Source of the DNA: Flavobacterium sp. Sd200
Lineage (GTDB): Bacteria; Bacteroidota; Bacteroidia; Flavobacteriales; Flavobacteriaceae
Assembly: GCF_009826935.1 (NCBI RefSeq)
Contig: NZ_WUMN01000005.1
Coordinates: forward strand, 186,001 to 250,000
Length of the DNA stretch: 64,000 nucleotides
Direction of reading: 5' to 3'
Shown here: piece after piece, positions 45,933-54,906 of the stretch
Layout: each line of letters starts with the position of its first letter
Numbering within the stretch: the stretch's first letter is position 1
Notes under the pieces: model-generated
Seen by the model: the letters and a program-made list of their open reading frames with translations, nothing else
What the model was told of the DNA's origin: nothing
The model's database searches: none
Position numbers and translations under genes: made by a program

Positions 45933-47561
45933 TTATTTAACAATAAACTGATGACTTTCTAACACACCATTATTGTTGATTTTTATAAAATAAACACCTT
46001 TGTCGTAGTTGCTTACATCTATGGTTGTACTTTTATCAGTTACTTTCAATTTCTTGACAACCTGCCCTATCATATTATAAATTGATAATTCTACATTTGA
46101 TGAAATAGAGTCGGAAACTAATTCAATGTTTAAATATGAATCTGATGGAATTGGATACACTTTAAAATTTTTGATACTCACATTTATATCGCTACCTGGA
46201 TTTGCCATTCTTGGTAGCTGAAGGCAACCTGAACCAATTCCACATTGGCATAATGTTGGCCTGTACAATGTAAACGTTTGTTGATTTACTGCAACACCAC
46301 AACTATTTACAACTTTTGCGGTTACTACGAAACTATTACCTTGAGGAATATTAAAATCTGAAGCATACAAATGGAATTGATAGTTTGCTACCGGCAGTTT
46401 AGTAACAGTAATTCCATTACATGTAAACTGCATTTTTTTAGTTGAGTTGTAGAGGTTTGTATTTTCACTGGAGGTTTTAAATACATAGAATGCATCTGCA
46501 CAGCCTTCAGGAGCATTAGTATAGGGATAAGAATATGGATATCCAGATGGTGTAGTCAATACAGCAAATAAGCCGTTAACACCGATTGTTAAGTTTTTCA
46601 CAATAGTGAAGGTTTCTCCACAAGCGTTAGTAATTGTAGCAATAAGATTTATATCTCCATTTCTGTTACCAACCCCCGTAACGGTTGTTGATGTTCCAGT
46701 TGTTGAACTTAAAACCCCATTAAGACCAGATAAACTCCAGGTGACTGTTTGATTCGGCAAAAGCCCGTTCAAAGTATAGCTGCTTGATGTACAAAATGTT
46801 GAAGCACCTGTTATTGTGGCAGCACTTGTAAATGGTAGCCTTGTTACAGTTTTTGTACTACTTTTAGAATAATTTGGGTTAGCACCAGACCTTTTTACCG
46901 TACAGCTAATATTGAAATTTCCCATTAAGTTTGGTTGTACCAAAACAGAATTCCCTGTTGCTGAACCTATTATTGTAGCTCCCGTAACAGACCAAAGTCT
47001 TATATCGCTATTGGAACCATTAGCAATAGTATAGGTTTGGTTTGTTTGGCTACAACTTGCTATAGCCGATGGCCCTTGAATTACCGGATTTTCAATTCTT
47101 TGAACTGTTACCTGTTTTACAGCTTGTGGTTGAAAAGTGAAATAACCAATATTTTCTCCTGTACTGGCTTTACGATATATCCCACTTATTTTAACCGTTA
47201 CGTTGTCAGAAGAGCTACTTGATCCATTTCCCCATTGTATTGAAACTGTTTTCGGGTTGGAACCCTCATAAGTTGGGTCACTATAATAATTTTCTTGATT
47301 TGCTGTTGACCCAATGTACCCAGGAATGGTGCCATTTGAGCCACCATTCGAATCTGTCGTTACAATCCACTGGGTAATTATATACATGTCTGCCTGAACT
47401 CCATTATTAGATGGATATACAGGATTAAAAGTAAAAGTATAATTTTGTGGAACTCCAACTTCAACAGTGGAGGGGCCGGAAATAGAAATTGATTGTTGTG
47501 CAAATACTGATGCATTATAAAATAAGCATAGACTAAGCCATAAAAATAATTTTTTCTTCAT
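45933..47561 (-). CDS. Secreted PKD/Ig-like protein with T9SS type A sorting domain
   Basis: The 542 residues start with a signal peptide (cleavage near ASVFAQ), followed by several Ig/PKD-like beta domains (about 22-150, 155-240 and 245-330, with WSVTGATIIG and TVTWSLSGLNG typical of PKD-like repeats). A short Cys-rich segment (CQCGIGSGC) and a T9SS type A domain (FKVYPIPSDSYLNIE onward, ending LESHQFIVK) complete it. No catalytic motif was seen. It lies between a MITE-like element and a coding remnant, so the segment may be accessory. Confidence 0.82.
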   Translation of the reverse strand: MKKKLFLWLSLCLFYNASVFAQQSISISGPSTVEVGVPQNYTFTFNPVYPSNNGVQADMYIITQWIVTTDSNGGSNGTIPGYIGSTANQENYYSDPTYEGSNPKTVSIQWGNGSSSSSDNVTVKISGIYRKASTGENIGYFTFQPQAVKQVTVQRIENPVIQGPSAIASCSQTNQTYTIANGSNSDIRLWSVTGATIIGSATGNSVLVQPNLMGNFNISCTVKRSGANPNYSKSSTKTVTRLPFTSAATITGASTFCTSSSYTLNGLLPNQTVTWSLSGLNGVLSSTTGTSTTVTGVGNRNGDINLIATITNACGETFTIVKNLTIGVNGLFAVLTTPSGYPYSYPYTNAPEGCADAFYVFKTSSENTNLYNSTKKMQFTCNGITVTKLPVANYQFHLYASDFNIPQGNSFVVTAKVVNSCGVAVNQQTFTLYRPTLCQCGIGSGCLQLPRMANPGSDINVSIKNFKVYPIPSDSYLNIELVSDSISSNVELSIYNMIGQVVKKLKVTDKSTTIDVSNYDKGVYFIKINNNGVLESHQFIVK

Positions 47562-47803
47562 AATAAATTGTTGATTAATTTGTCTTTTCTGTTTGCACTT
47601 TGCCAGGCTGAAAAGTTGACCTGTTTTAAAAATTAGACTATTATACTGTTTTTTTTAAACTTTTCTTTTATGCATAATTTTAAATAAAGGCTTAATACGA
47701 CCTATTTTCTAAGTGGTGACTTCTGCATTTAAGTTTAGGTAATAATACAATTTTTTTTTACACTTTTAACAAAAATGTTCTTATTTACACATTGAAGTGA
47801 TGT

Positions 47804-47941
47804 GAAATTTTTTATAAAATCCAAAAGGGTTTAGAAATAATTCGCTACATACCCAAACCCCGTCGTGGATTTGCCATCAGTGTTGAGTTATCAGATATAA
47901 TAAACGCTATCAAAGACAATAAAAAAAGGGAGACAAATTAA
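47804..47941 (+). pseudogene. Possible coding remnant without start codon
   Basis: An open frame of 45 codons runs from after a stop at 47795 to TAA at 47939-47941. It contains a protein-like stretch (YIPKPRRGFAISVELSDI, then INAIKDNKKRE) but no ATG, GTG or TTG start in its upstream part. Its 3' end overlaps the terminator of the convergent alpha-oxoamine synthase. The rest of the 416-bp gap (47562-47977) is AT-rich with no gene. A decayed gene tail is one reading; chance is another. Confidence 0.3.
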
Positions 47942-47958
47942 TGTCTCCCTTTTTTTTA
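47921..47958 (-). terminator. Terminator of the alpha-oxoamine synthase gene
   Basis: The arms AAAAAAGGGAGAC and GTCTCCCTTTTTT with an 8-nt loop end in a T run on either strand. It lies 20 bp after the minus-strand stop at 47978. Confidence 0.8.
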
Positions 47959-47977
47959 TTTTAAACTTCTGCTGTTA

Positions 47978-49249
47978 TTATTCAGCAACAGCATCAAGAT
48001 CAACAGTTGTCCTGCTTGCTATCTCTTTATACGTTCCGTTTTGAAGTTTTTCACGAATAGCCTCATAAGCACTAAGTGTTTCGTTTATATCTTCCAACGT
48101 GTGTGTAGCCGTAGGGATCATCCTTAGCAAAATTATGCCTTTCGGTATTACAGGATATACTACTATAGAAAGGAAAATACTGTAATTTTCGCGCAGGTCG
48201 TTTACCATTACCATAGCTTCAGGAATACTGCCTTCAAGATATACAGGCGTAACACATGTATTGGTGTCGCCAATATTAAATCCTCTTTCTTTAAGGCCGT
48301 TTTGCAGTGCATTTACGTTTTCCCAAAGTTTGTCTTTAAGCTGCGGAGTGGTTTTTAGAAGCTCAAGACGTTTAAGCGCACCTTTAACCAACACCATTGG
48401 CAAAGACTTAGCAAACATCTGCGAACGCAGGTTGTATTTAAGGAAGTCTATAATATCTTTATCAGCAGCAATAAATGCACCAATACTTGCCATAGACTTA
48501 GCAAATGTACTGAAATAAACATCTATACCATCCTGGCAGCCCTGCTCCTCGCCTGCCCCTGCTCCGGTAGCACCAAGGGTACCAAAACCATGAGCATCGT
48601 CTACAAGCAGCCTGAAATTATATTTTTCTTTAAGGGCAACTATTTCTTTTAGTTTACCCTGTTGGCCACGCATACCAAAAACACCTTCGGTAATAAGCAG
48701 TATGCCCCCACCAGTTGTTTCGGCCATTTTAGTGGCGCGGTCAAGATTTTTTTCTATACTCTCAACATCATTGTGCTTGTATGTAAAGCGCTTGCCCATG
48801 TGCAGGCGAACACCATCTATAATACAGGCATGAGAGTCTACATCATATACAATAACATCGTTTTTAGACACAAGGGCATCTATGGTAGACACCATACCCT
48901 GATAGCCAAAGTTTAAAAGATAGGCCGACTCTTTATGAACAAACGAAGCCAGTTCCTGCTCCAATTTTTCGTGCCAGTCTGTGTGCCCGCTCATCATCCT
49001 TGCTCCCATTGGGTAAGCAGCTCCATATTCGGCAGCAGCCTCGGCATCTACCTTGCGCACCTCCGGATGATTTGCAAGACCCAGATAATCGTTTATACTC
49101 CAGTTTATTACTTCTTTGCCGTGAAACATCATTCGGTTAGAAAGCGGCCCCTCAAGTTTAGGGAACACATAATATCCTTCGGCCTGGCTGGCCCATTTGC
49201 CTAATGGCCCTTTATTTTTTTGAATCCTTTCAAACAGATCTTTTACCAT
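47978..49249 (-). CDS. Alpha-oxoamine synthase (SPT/KBL-like PLP enzyme)
   Basis: The 423 residues belong to the fold-type I PLP alpha-oxoamine synthases. DDAHGFG at 217-223 gives the PLP-ring Asp217 and His220, and Lys251 in STFAKSMASIG is the Schiff-base lysine. The N-terminal NWSINDYLGLANHPEV and the FGYQGM segment fit serine palmitoyltransferase/2-amino-3-ketobutyrate CoA ligase. In Bacteroidota this group makes 3-ketosphinganine or, with cysteate, the capnine base of sulfonolipids. The C-terminal tail extends about 20 residues beyond typical KBL. Monocistronic; the amino-acid substrate cannot be told. Confidence 0.85.
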   Translation of the reverse strand: MVKDLFERIQKNKGPLGKWASQAEGYYVFPKLEGPLSNRMMFHGKEVINWSINDYLGLANHPEVRKVDAEAAAEYGAAYPMGARMMSGHTDWHEKLEQELASFVHKESAYLLNFGYQGMVSTIDALVSKNDVIVYDVDSHACIIDGVRLHMGKRFTYKHNDVESIEKNLDRATKMAETTGGGILLITEGVFGMRGQQGKLKEIVALKEKYNFRLLVDDAHGFGTLGATGAGAGEEQGCQDGIDVYFSTFAKSMASIGAFIAADKDIIDFLKYNLRSQMFAKSLPMVLVKGALKRLELLKTTPQLKDKLWENVNALQNGLKERGFNIGDTNTCVTPVYLEGSIPEAMVMVNDLRENYSIFLSIVVYPVIPKGIILLRMIPTATHTLEDINETLSAYEAIREKLQNGTYKEIASRTTVDLDAVAE

Positions 49250-49280
49250 AATCCAAGTTTTCTTTTGTTTAAAAACGCAC

Positions 49281-49288
49281 CAAAAGTA
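49281..49288 (-). promoter_or_regulatory. Possible -7 element of the alpha-oxoamine synthase gene
   Basis: CAAAAGTA reads TACTTTTG on the minus strand, matching TAnnTTTG, 31 bp before the start at 49249. The -33 position is not clear. Confidence 0.35.
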
Positions 49289-49485
49289 ACTATTAAATTG
49301 CTTTTGTCATAATATTTTTGAATAAAGCCTGTAACAAAAAACACAAAATCATTACTTATATGATATACAATTTAAACAATATAAGATATAACACCTATTA
49401 AAGTTTAACCAAAACTTGCACAGCAAAAAATATTTTATAGTTTTACGTAATTATTAACCAATCTTTAACAAAACACCAACCAACG

Positions 49486-49821
49486 ATGGATTCACAAAAA
49501 GTAGACATGTACCTGATGAGCAATGCAAAATATTTTCAGGGACAACACCTAAACTACATTCGCGAAAGATTAGCACAGGCAGATGATTCTAAATGGGCAA
49601 TGATACAGGCTGTAGAACTTAAAGAACCTACAACCATATTAATAGTATCGATACTTGCAGGAAGCCTTGGTATTGACCGTTTTTTAATTGGCGATACTGG
49701 CCTTGGAGTAGGCAAACTGTTAACATGTGGCGGCTTTGGTATATGGGCACTGGTAGACTGGTTTCTTATATCTGATGCTACACGTCAAAAAAACATGGAA
49801 AAACTACAGGTATTCCTATAA
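49486..49821 (+). CDS. TM2 domain protein
   Basis: The 111 residues have a soluble N-terminal part (1-45) and a TM2 domain of two membrane helices linked by a polar turn (about 50-105; LGIDRFLIGDTGLGVGKL, then GGFGIWALVDWFLI). TM2 proteins of bacteria have no settled function. It heads a four-gene run with DUF2752, DUF4870-like and RdgB genes (gap of 6 bp, then two ATGA overlaps), so these small membrane proteins are probably made together. Confidence 0.88.
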   Translation: MDSQKVDMYLMSNAKYFQGQHLNYIRERLAQADDSKWAMIQAVELKEPTTILIVSILAGSLGIDRFLIGDTGLGVGKLLTCGGFGIWALVDWFLISDATRQKNMEKLQVFL

Positions 49822-49827
49822 TAAACC

Positions 49828-50232
49828 ATGAGCAGGAACAGGCTATATCTTGTACTGTTTTTAGCATTGCTGCTGGGTTATGTTTATATACTCATATCTT
49901 ATTTAGATTTGATACACAACCAACACACCCTGTGCATGTTTAAAAACGTTACCGGAATAGCCTGCCCGTCCTGTGGCAGCACACGATCGGTATTACTAAT
50001 TGCAAACGGCGATATTAAAAGTGCCTTATTAATTAATCCGCTTGGCTTTTTAATCAGCATTATAATGATAGCAATGCCACTTTGGCTTTTGCACGACATT
50101 ATATATAAAAAAGCCTCTTTATACAGCAGTTATAAAAAAGCTGAGACATTTATAAGAATAAAATGGGTAGCTATACCATTAGTGGTTTTAGTATTGGCAA
50201 ACTGGGGCTGGAATATTTATAAAGAATTATGA
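49828..50232 (+). CDS. DUF2752 membrane protein
   Basis: The 134 residues have three hydrophobic helices (about 5-25, 65-90 and 110-128) and the DUF2752 motif CPSCGSTRSVLL (about residues 47-58), where the two Cys of CPxCG could bind metal or form a disulfide. The function is unknown. Its stop overlaps the next start (ATGA), indicating translational coupling to the DUF4870-like gene. Confidence 0.85.
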   Translation: MSRNRLYLVLFLALLLGYVYILISYLDLIHNQHTLCMFKNVTGIACPSCGSTRSVLLIANGDIKSALLINPLGFLISIIMIAMPLWLLHDIIYKKASLYSSYKKAETFIRIKWVAIPLVVLVLANWGWNIYKEL

Positions 50233-50684
50233 CACAATACATAGACAAAACAGAACAGCTCTATCCTCACGAAATCGAGCAGGCATCCAACAGCTATTTA
50301 ATGGCCGTGGTAGCCGTTATTGCCGGAGTTCCGCTACCTATTGTAAATGTTATAGCTTCGTTTTTATTTTATCTTGGGCAGCGAAAATCATCCTACTTTG
50401 TACGGTGGCATTGCATACAGGCCATATTGGCTCAAGCTATTATGGTGCCATTTAACAGTATAGCCATAGGATGGACCATAAGGCTTCTGATAGACGAAAA
50501 CACTCCCGACATGTATTACATAATGTATATATCATTTGTGCTGGTTTTTAATATTGTAGAATTTTTTACGGTTATAATAACTGCTGCCGAAGTAAGAAAA
50601 GGCAAAAATGTGCGTTGGTTTTTAATAGCTAACTTAACCGATGCCATTACCAGTAAAGAAAACCGCGATCCTTATAAAATATGA
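50229..50684 (+). CDS. DUF4870-like membrane protein
   Basis: The 151 residues have about four hydrophobic helices (about 23-50, 62-80, 95-117 and a shorter C-terminal one). The [12 protein letters not shown] motif is characteristic of DUF4870-type proteins. The function is unknown. It overlaps both neighbours by 4 bp and sits between DUF2752 and rdgB. Confidence 0.78.
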   Translation: MTQYIDKTEQLYPHEIEQASNSYLMAVVAVIAGVPLPIVNVIASFLFYLGQRKSSYFVRWHCIQAILAQAIMVPFNSIAIGWTIRLLIDENTPDMYYIMYISFVLVFNIVEFFTVIITAAEVRKGKNVRWFLIANLTDAITSKENRDPYKI

Positions 50685-51253
50685 AACTCGTTTTTGCCTC
50701 GAACAACAAAAATAAATTACAGGAAATAAGACACCAGTTACCCGAGAGTATTGAACTTTTAAGCCTTGAAGACATTGGCTGTTTTGAAGATATACCCGAA
50801 ACTGCCGATACAATAGAAGGAAACGCTATACTTAAAGCCGATTATGTTACCAAAAGGTTTGGTTACGATTGCTTTGCTGATGATACCGGACTTGAAGTAG
50901 ATGCCCTTAATGGTGCCCCCGGAGTATATTCGGCACGCTATGCCGGCGAAGAAAAAAGCGCAGAAGCCAATATGGAGAAACTGCTTACAGAACTTGACGG
51001 TAATCCCAACCGCAATGCTAACTTTAAAACTGTTATAGCCCTCAACCTTAAAGGCGGGCAGCATTTGTTTACAGGTATTGTAAACGGCACTATAACTTCA
51101 GAGAAGGCAGGAACAGCTGGTTTTGGCTATGACCCTGTGTTTAAACCGGAAGGTTTAGACCTTACATTTGCGCAGCTTTCGCTTGACGAAAAAGCACAAC
51201 TTAGCCATCGTGGCAGGGCTGTTAAACAACTCATAGACTTCTTAAAAATATAA
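50681..51253 (+). CDS. rdgB: Non-canonical purine NTP diphosphatase (RdgB/HAM1)
   Basis: The 190 residues carry the HAM1 motifs: ASNNKNK at 6-12 (SxNxxK triphosphate binding), ADDTGLEV near 68 (catalytic Asp), and the FGYDPVF substrate-specificity motif, followed by LSHRGRA. It hydrolyses ITP, dITP and XTP to monophosphates plus pyrophosphate, preventing base-analogue incorporation. It is the last gene of the TM2/DUF2752/DUF4870 run, overlapping the DUF4870-like gene by 4 bp. The functional link to the membrane proteins is unclear. Confidence 0.95.
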   Translation: MKLVFASNNKNKLQEIRHQLPESIELLSLEDIGCFEDIPETADTIEGNAILKADYVTKRFGYDCFADDTGLEVDALNGAPGVYSARYAGEEKSAEANMEKLLTELDGNPNRNANFKTVIALNLKGGQHLFTGIVNGTITSEKAGTAGFGYDPVFKPEGLDLTFAQLSLDEKAQLSHRGRAVKQLIDFLKI

Positions 51254-51324
51254 CTAATTGATTTTCAAAATGATTAATTAAAATAAAACTGCAACACCAA
51301 TTAGTTTATATCGCTAATTAACAG

Positions 51325-51332
51325 TACCTTTG
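51325..51332 (+). promoter_or_regulatory. Promoter -7 element of the DEAD-box helicase gene
   Basis: TACCTTTG matches TAnnTTTG 20 bp before the ATG at 51353. TTAG at 51301-51304 lies 20 bp upstream as a weak -33. Confidence 0.5.
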
Positions 51333-51352
51333 CAGCTATTTTAAAATCATAT

Positions 51353-53170
51353 ATGAATAAATTTGAACAATTAGGATTGAATGAATCGCTTCTGAAGGCG
51401 ATAACCGATCTAGGATTTGAAAATCCGTCAGAAGTACAGGAAAAAGCGATTCCCCTATTATTGGAAAAAGATACAGATATTGTGGCTCTTGCACAAACTG
51501 GTACAGGGAAAACCGCTGCGTTTGGTTTCCCCCTAATCCAGAAGATAGATGCCGACAACAGATATACACAGGCTCTTATATTATCTCCTACCCGTGAGCT
51601 TTGCTTACAGATTACAAACGAAATTAAACTTTACTCTAAATACATAAAAGGCGTTAATACCGTTGCCGTTTATGGAGGTGCCAGCATTACAGAACAGGCA
51701 AGGGAAATTAAACGTGGTGCACAAATAATCGTGGCTACACCGGGCCGTATGCAGGACATGATCAACCGTGGGCTTGTAGACATCTCTAAAATAGATTTCT
51801 GTATACTTGACGAGGCTGATGAAATGCTTAATATGGGCTTTTATGACGATATCGTTAACATCCTGTCTACATCGCCGGATGATAAAAGCACCTGGTTATT
51901 CAGCGCAACAATGCCGCAGGAAGTTGCACGCATTGCAAAAGAGTTTATGCGCAAACCGTTAGAAATAACCGTAGGTCATAAAAACTCCGGTTCATCTACC
52001 GTATCGCACGAGTTCTATGTAGTGAATGCACGCGACCGTTATGAGGCTTTAAAACGCCTTGCCGACGCTAACCCTGATATTTTTTCGGTAGTATTTTGCC
52101 GCACCAAAAGGGACACTCAGGCAGTTGCCGAAAAGCTTATTGAAGACGGATACAGCGCGGCTGCATTGCACGGCGATCTTTCTCAGGCACAACGTGACGG
52201 GGTAATGAAGTCATTCCGTGGCAGGCAGATACAAATGCTTGTTGCTACCGATGTTGCTGCAAGGGGTATTGACGTAGATAATGTTACACACGTTGTTAAC
52301 TACCAGCTTCCGGATGAAATAGAAACCTACAACCACCGCAGTGGCCGTACAGGCCGTGCCGGCAAACTGGGTACATCTATAGTTATTGTAACTAAGAGCG
52401 AGATACGCAAAATATCGGCTATTGAAAGAATCATCAAACAAAAGTTTGAAGAGAAAACAATTCCTTCAGGAATTGAAATATGCGAGATACAGCTTTTCCA
52501 CCTTGCAAATAAGATCAAGGATGTAGAGGTTGACCACGAAATAGACTCTTACCTTCCTGCTATTTATGAGGTTATGAAAGACCTTACTAAAGAGGAACTT
52601 ATCAAGAAAATGGTATCGGTTGAGTTTAACAGGTTTATAAGCTACTATAAAAAGAACAGGGATCTTTCTGCACAATCTGCAGGAGACAGACGCGATGGTG
52701 CAACACGCGGCGGTAACAGCGATGGCGGTGCAACACGTTACTTTGTAAACATAGGAAGCCGTGACAACTTTGACTGGATGAGCCTTAAAGATTTTCTTCG
52801 TGACACGCTTGGACTTGGCCGCGATGACATCTTTAAAGTTGATGTTAAAGAAGGTTTCTCTTTCTTTAATACTAATGCAGAACACACTGATGCGGTTCTT
52901 GACACGCTTAATGCAATGCACCTTGAAGGCCGTCGCATAAACGTGGAGGTTTCTAAAAATGACGGAGGTTCTAACAGCCGACGCAGAGACCATAACGGAC
53001 GTGGAGGTAACAGCTACGGCGGACGCAACGAATCGTTTGGCGGACGTGCACCACGAGGTGAAAACAGAGGCGAAGGCGCGCCAAGAAGAGATTCAGGCAG
53101 AGACTCAGGCAGGCCACCACGCAGGTCTGATTCTTCTCAGTCAAGAGAAAGAAGGCCAAGAAGAAGCTAA
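51353..53170 (+). CDS. DEAD-box RNA helicase with DbpA RNA-binding domain
   Basis: The 605 residues hold the complete DEAD motifs: AQTGTGKT, PTRELCLQ, TPGR, DEAD, SAT, ARGID and HRSGRTGR. A helical linker (about 370-440), a DbpA-type RNA-binding domain (about 460-540; RYFVNIGSRDNFDWMSLKDF) and an Arg/Gly-rich tail (RRRDHNGRGGNSYGGRNE onward) follow. It is close in layout to CsdA/DeaD cold-shock helicases, unwinding RNA in ribosome assembly or mRNA turnover. It has its own promoter. Confidence 0.92.
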   Translation: MNKFEQLGLNESLLKAITDLGFENPSEVQEKAIPLLLEKDTDIVALAQTGTGKTAAFGFPLIQKIDADNRYTQALILSPTRELCLQITNEIKLYSKYIKGVNTVAVYGGASITEQAREIKRGAQIIVATPGRMQDMINRGLVDISKIDFCILDEADEMLNMGFYDDIVNILSTSPDDKSTWLFSATMPQEVARIAKEFMRKPLEITVGHKNSGSSTVSHEFYVVNARDRYEALKRLADANPDIFSVVFCRTKRDTQAVAEKLIEDGYSAAALHGDLSQAQRDGVMKSFRGRQIQMLVATDVAARGIDVDNVTHVVNYQLPDEIETYNHRSGRTGRAGKLGTSIVIVTKSEIRKISAIERIIKQKFEEKTIPSGIEICEIQLFHLANKIKDVEVDHEIDSYLPAIYEVMKDLTKEELIKKMVSVEFNRFISYYKKNRDLSAQSAGDRRDGATRGGNSDGGATRYFVNIGSRDNFDWMSLKDFLRDTLGLGRDDIFKVDVKEGFSFFNTNAEHTDAVLDTLNAMHLEGRRINVEVSKNDGGSNSRRRDHNGRGGNSYGGRNESFGGRAPRGENRGEGAPRRDSGRDSGRPPRRSDSSQSRERRPRRS

Positions 53171-53255
53171 GACTAAAAAAATATTTTAGCATACTTATAT
53201 ACTAACTACAAAATATCGCGTTTGTTTACTACCTTTACAAGCATATAAACAATCG

Positions 53256-54035
53256 ATGAGATATTTTGTAGTTTTTTTATTTTCAATACTTTCCTTTTCA
53301 GTTGCTTTTGGACAAACTAAAGAAACCAAGAAGAAAGAAACTGTATCGGGCACAATTGTGTCTGATATTACTTTACTGCCTGTACCCGGCGTAAACATTA
53401 TTAACATCAATAAAGTAAAAGGTACTACTACCGACGAAAAAGGTAACTTTACTATAGAAGCCAGTACCAACGACACGCTTCACGTTTCGTTTATTGGCTA
53501 TCAGGCCATTAAAGTTCGCGTTACTAACGACTGGATAAACAACGCTACGAACACTAAAATTCCGCTTACCGAAAGATCTCAAACCCTTGAAGAAGTTGTA
53601 ATTAACAAATACAGCCTTACAGGATATTTACAAATAGACAGTAAACTTGCACCTGTGCGAGAAAACTATCGTTACAGCATAGCAGGATTGCCACAGGGAT
53701 ATGAAGGCGGTGAGAATTCGCCTAATGCGTTTAAAAAGATCGTGAGTTCGGTATTTAACCCGGCCGACTTTTTACACAATACTTTTGGTAAAAAACCTAC
53801 TGAAATGCGCAGGCTTCGCGACATGAAAAAAGATGATACTGTGCGTAATTTGCTTGCCAACAAATTTGACCGCGAAACACTTTCGGCTTTATTAGGCATT
53901 AGCAAAGATGAAATAGCCGATATACTTGAGCGTTGCAATTACAGCGAGCAATTTATTACAACTGCCAACGACTTACAGATAATGGATGCTATTAGCGGCT
54001 GTTATGAAGAATATAAAGCCCTGAACAGGAAATAG
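53256..54035 (+). CDS. Secreted protein with carboxypeptidase-regulatory-like domain
   Basis: The 259 residues have a signal peptide (cleavage near VAFGQ), then a CarboxypepD_reg-like beta sandwich (about 28-110; SGTIVSDITLLPVPGVNI, then TTTDEKGNFTIEA). A helical C-terminal part with no known motif follows (about 110-259; NRK end). These domains usually sit at the N-terminus of TonB receptors, but no barrel follows here. The function is unknown. Confidence 0.78.
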   Translation: MRYFVVFLFSILSFSVAFGQTKETKKKETVSGTIVSDITLLPVPGVNIININKVKGTTTDEKGNFTIEASTNDTLHVSFIGYQAIKVRVTNDWINNATNTKIPLTERSQTLEEVVINKYSLTGYLQIDSKLAPVRENYRYSIAGLPQGYEGGENSPNAFKKIVSSVFNPADFLHNTFGKKPTEMRRLRDMKKDDTVRNLLANKFDRETLSALLGISKDEIADILERCNYSEQFITTANDLQIMDAISGCYEEYKALNRK

Positions 54036-54084
54036 CTTTATTTTGGCACTAATAATCTCAGGCAATGAGATAAAACTTAAGGTT

Positions 54085-54756
54085 TTAAGACTCTTTTTCG
54101 TCAAGGTATCTCTCAGTGATAAAATCGATGTCTTTTATTGATTTTCGTGACCAGTCTATACGCTTTTCCAAAACCTCTTCTTCCGTTAACTGCCACTCAA
54201 TATCTGATTTTTGTAAACGGCTGCTTAGATTTTGTATTACAATAGCCGCTGATGACGATATATTTAAACTCTCAGTAAAGCCAAGCATTGGTATTTTTAT
54301 AAAGCCGTCAGCCTCTTTGAGCACCTCTTCGGTAAGGCCCAATTTTTCAGTACCAAAAAATATAGCTGCCGGTTGCGATATATCGAAATCGTCCAGAAAA
54401 CATGACTCGGCATGTGGAGACGTTGCTATAATTTTATAGCCTTTGGCACGTAATGCATCAATGCAGGATACAGTATTGTCATATCGCGTAACGTCTACCC
54501 ATTTTTGAGCACCCAGTGCAATTTCCTTATCGATCTTTTTTCCATATTTTTCTTCGATAACACTCAGCTCCTGTATCCCAAAAACCTCGCAGGTACGCAT
54601 TACAGCGCTGGTATTATGCAACTGATACACATCTTCTATTGCTACTGTAAAATGTTTGGTGCGGTGTTTGAGTATCTCCATAAACTTTGCGCAACGTTCC
54701 GGAGTAAGAAAAGTTTCAAGGTAGTCTAGGTAATCTGTATCGTGAATGTTTTTCAT
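54085..54756 (-). CDS. TrmH family tRNA/rRNA 2'-O-methyltransferase
   Basis: The start at 54756 gives 223 residues (MKNIHDTDYLDYLETFLTPE). A longer start at 54774 would leave only about 8 nt between promoter and codon. SPOUT-fold motifs are present: NTSAVMRTCEVFGIQ near 45, IFFGTEKLGLTEEVL (motif 2) and IPMLGFTESLNISSSAAIV (motif 3 knot). The length and N-terminus are closer to tRNA Gm18 methyltransferase TrmH than to 23S RlmB. It uses SAM to methylate the ribose of a guanosine. Confidence 0.88.
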   Translation of the reverse strand: MKNIHDTDYLDYLETFLTPERCAKFMEILKHRTKHFTVAIEDVYQLHNTSAVMRTCEVFGIQELSVIEEKYGKKIDKEIALGAQKWVDVTRYDNTVSCIDALRAKGYKIIATSPHAESCFLDDFDISQPAAIFFGTEKLGLTEEVLKEADGFIKIPMLGFTESLNISSSAAIVIQNLSSRLQKSDIEWQLTEEEVLEKRIDWSRKSIKDIDFITERYLDEKES

Positions 54757-54787
54757 TTTAAGGCGTCGGTTCATTTTAGCGTGGGCG

Positions 54788-54815
54788 CAAATTTACAAAA
54801 AACTATAGATTTCAA
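54788..54815 (-). promoter_or_regulatory. Promoter of the TrmH gene
   Basis: On the minus strand, TTG (54813-54815), 17 bp, then TAAATTTG (54788-54795). This matches the Bacteroidota consensus and predicts a transcript start near 54782, which favours the ATG at 54756. Confidence 0.6.
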
Positions 54816-54906
54816 TATAAAAGTATAACTGCTACTGTAAAGTATAAGCTTATCGTAAAAGTTAATATATTTACAAAATGGCCGCTACAAAGCCTAAGTG
54901 TTAAGG

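Noticed and set aside
52466..52993. 175-residue minus-strand frame opposite the DEAD-box helicase gene
   Set aside because: It lies wholly within the helicase gene, has no recognisable motif and no promoter, and composition matches an antisense shadow.
52959..53189. Possible frameshift at the helicase 3' end suggested by a second open frame
   Set aside because: The main frame continues to a proper Arg/Gly-rich tail and stop at 53170. The other frame is a product of the low-complexity composition.
54055..54071. ATCTCA/TGAGAT hairpin between the 53256 gene and TrmH
   Set aside because: The stem is only 6 bp, with no T tract on either strand; not convincing as a terminator.
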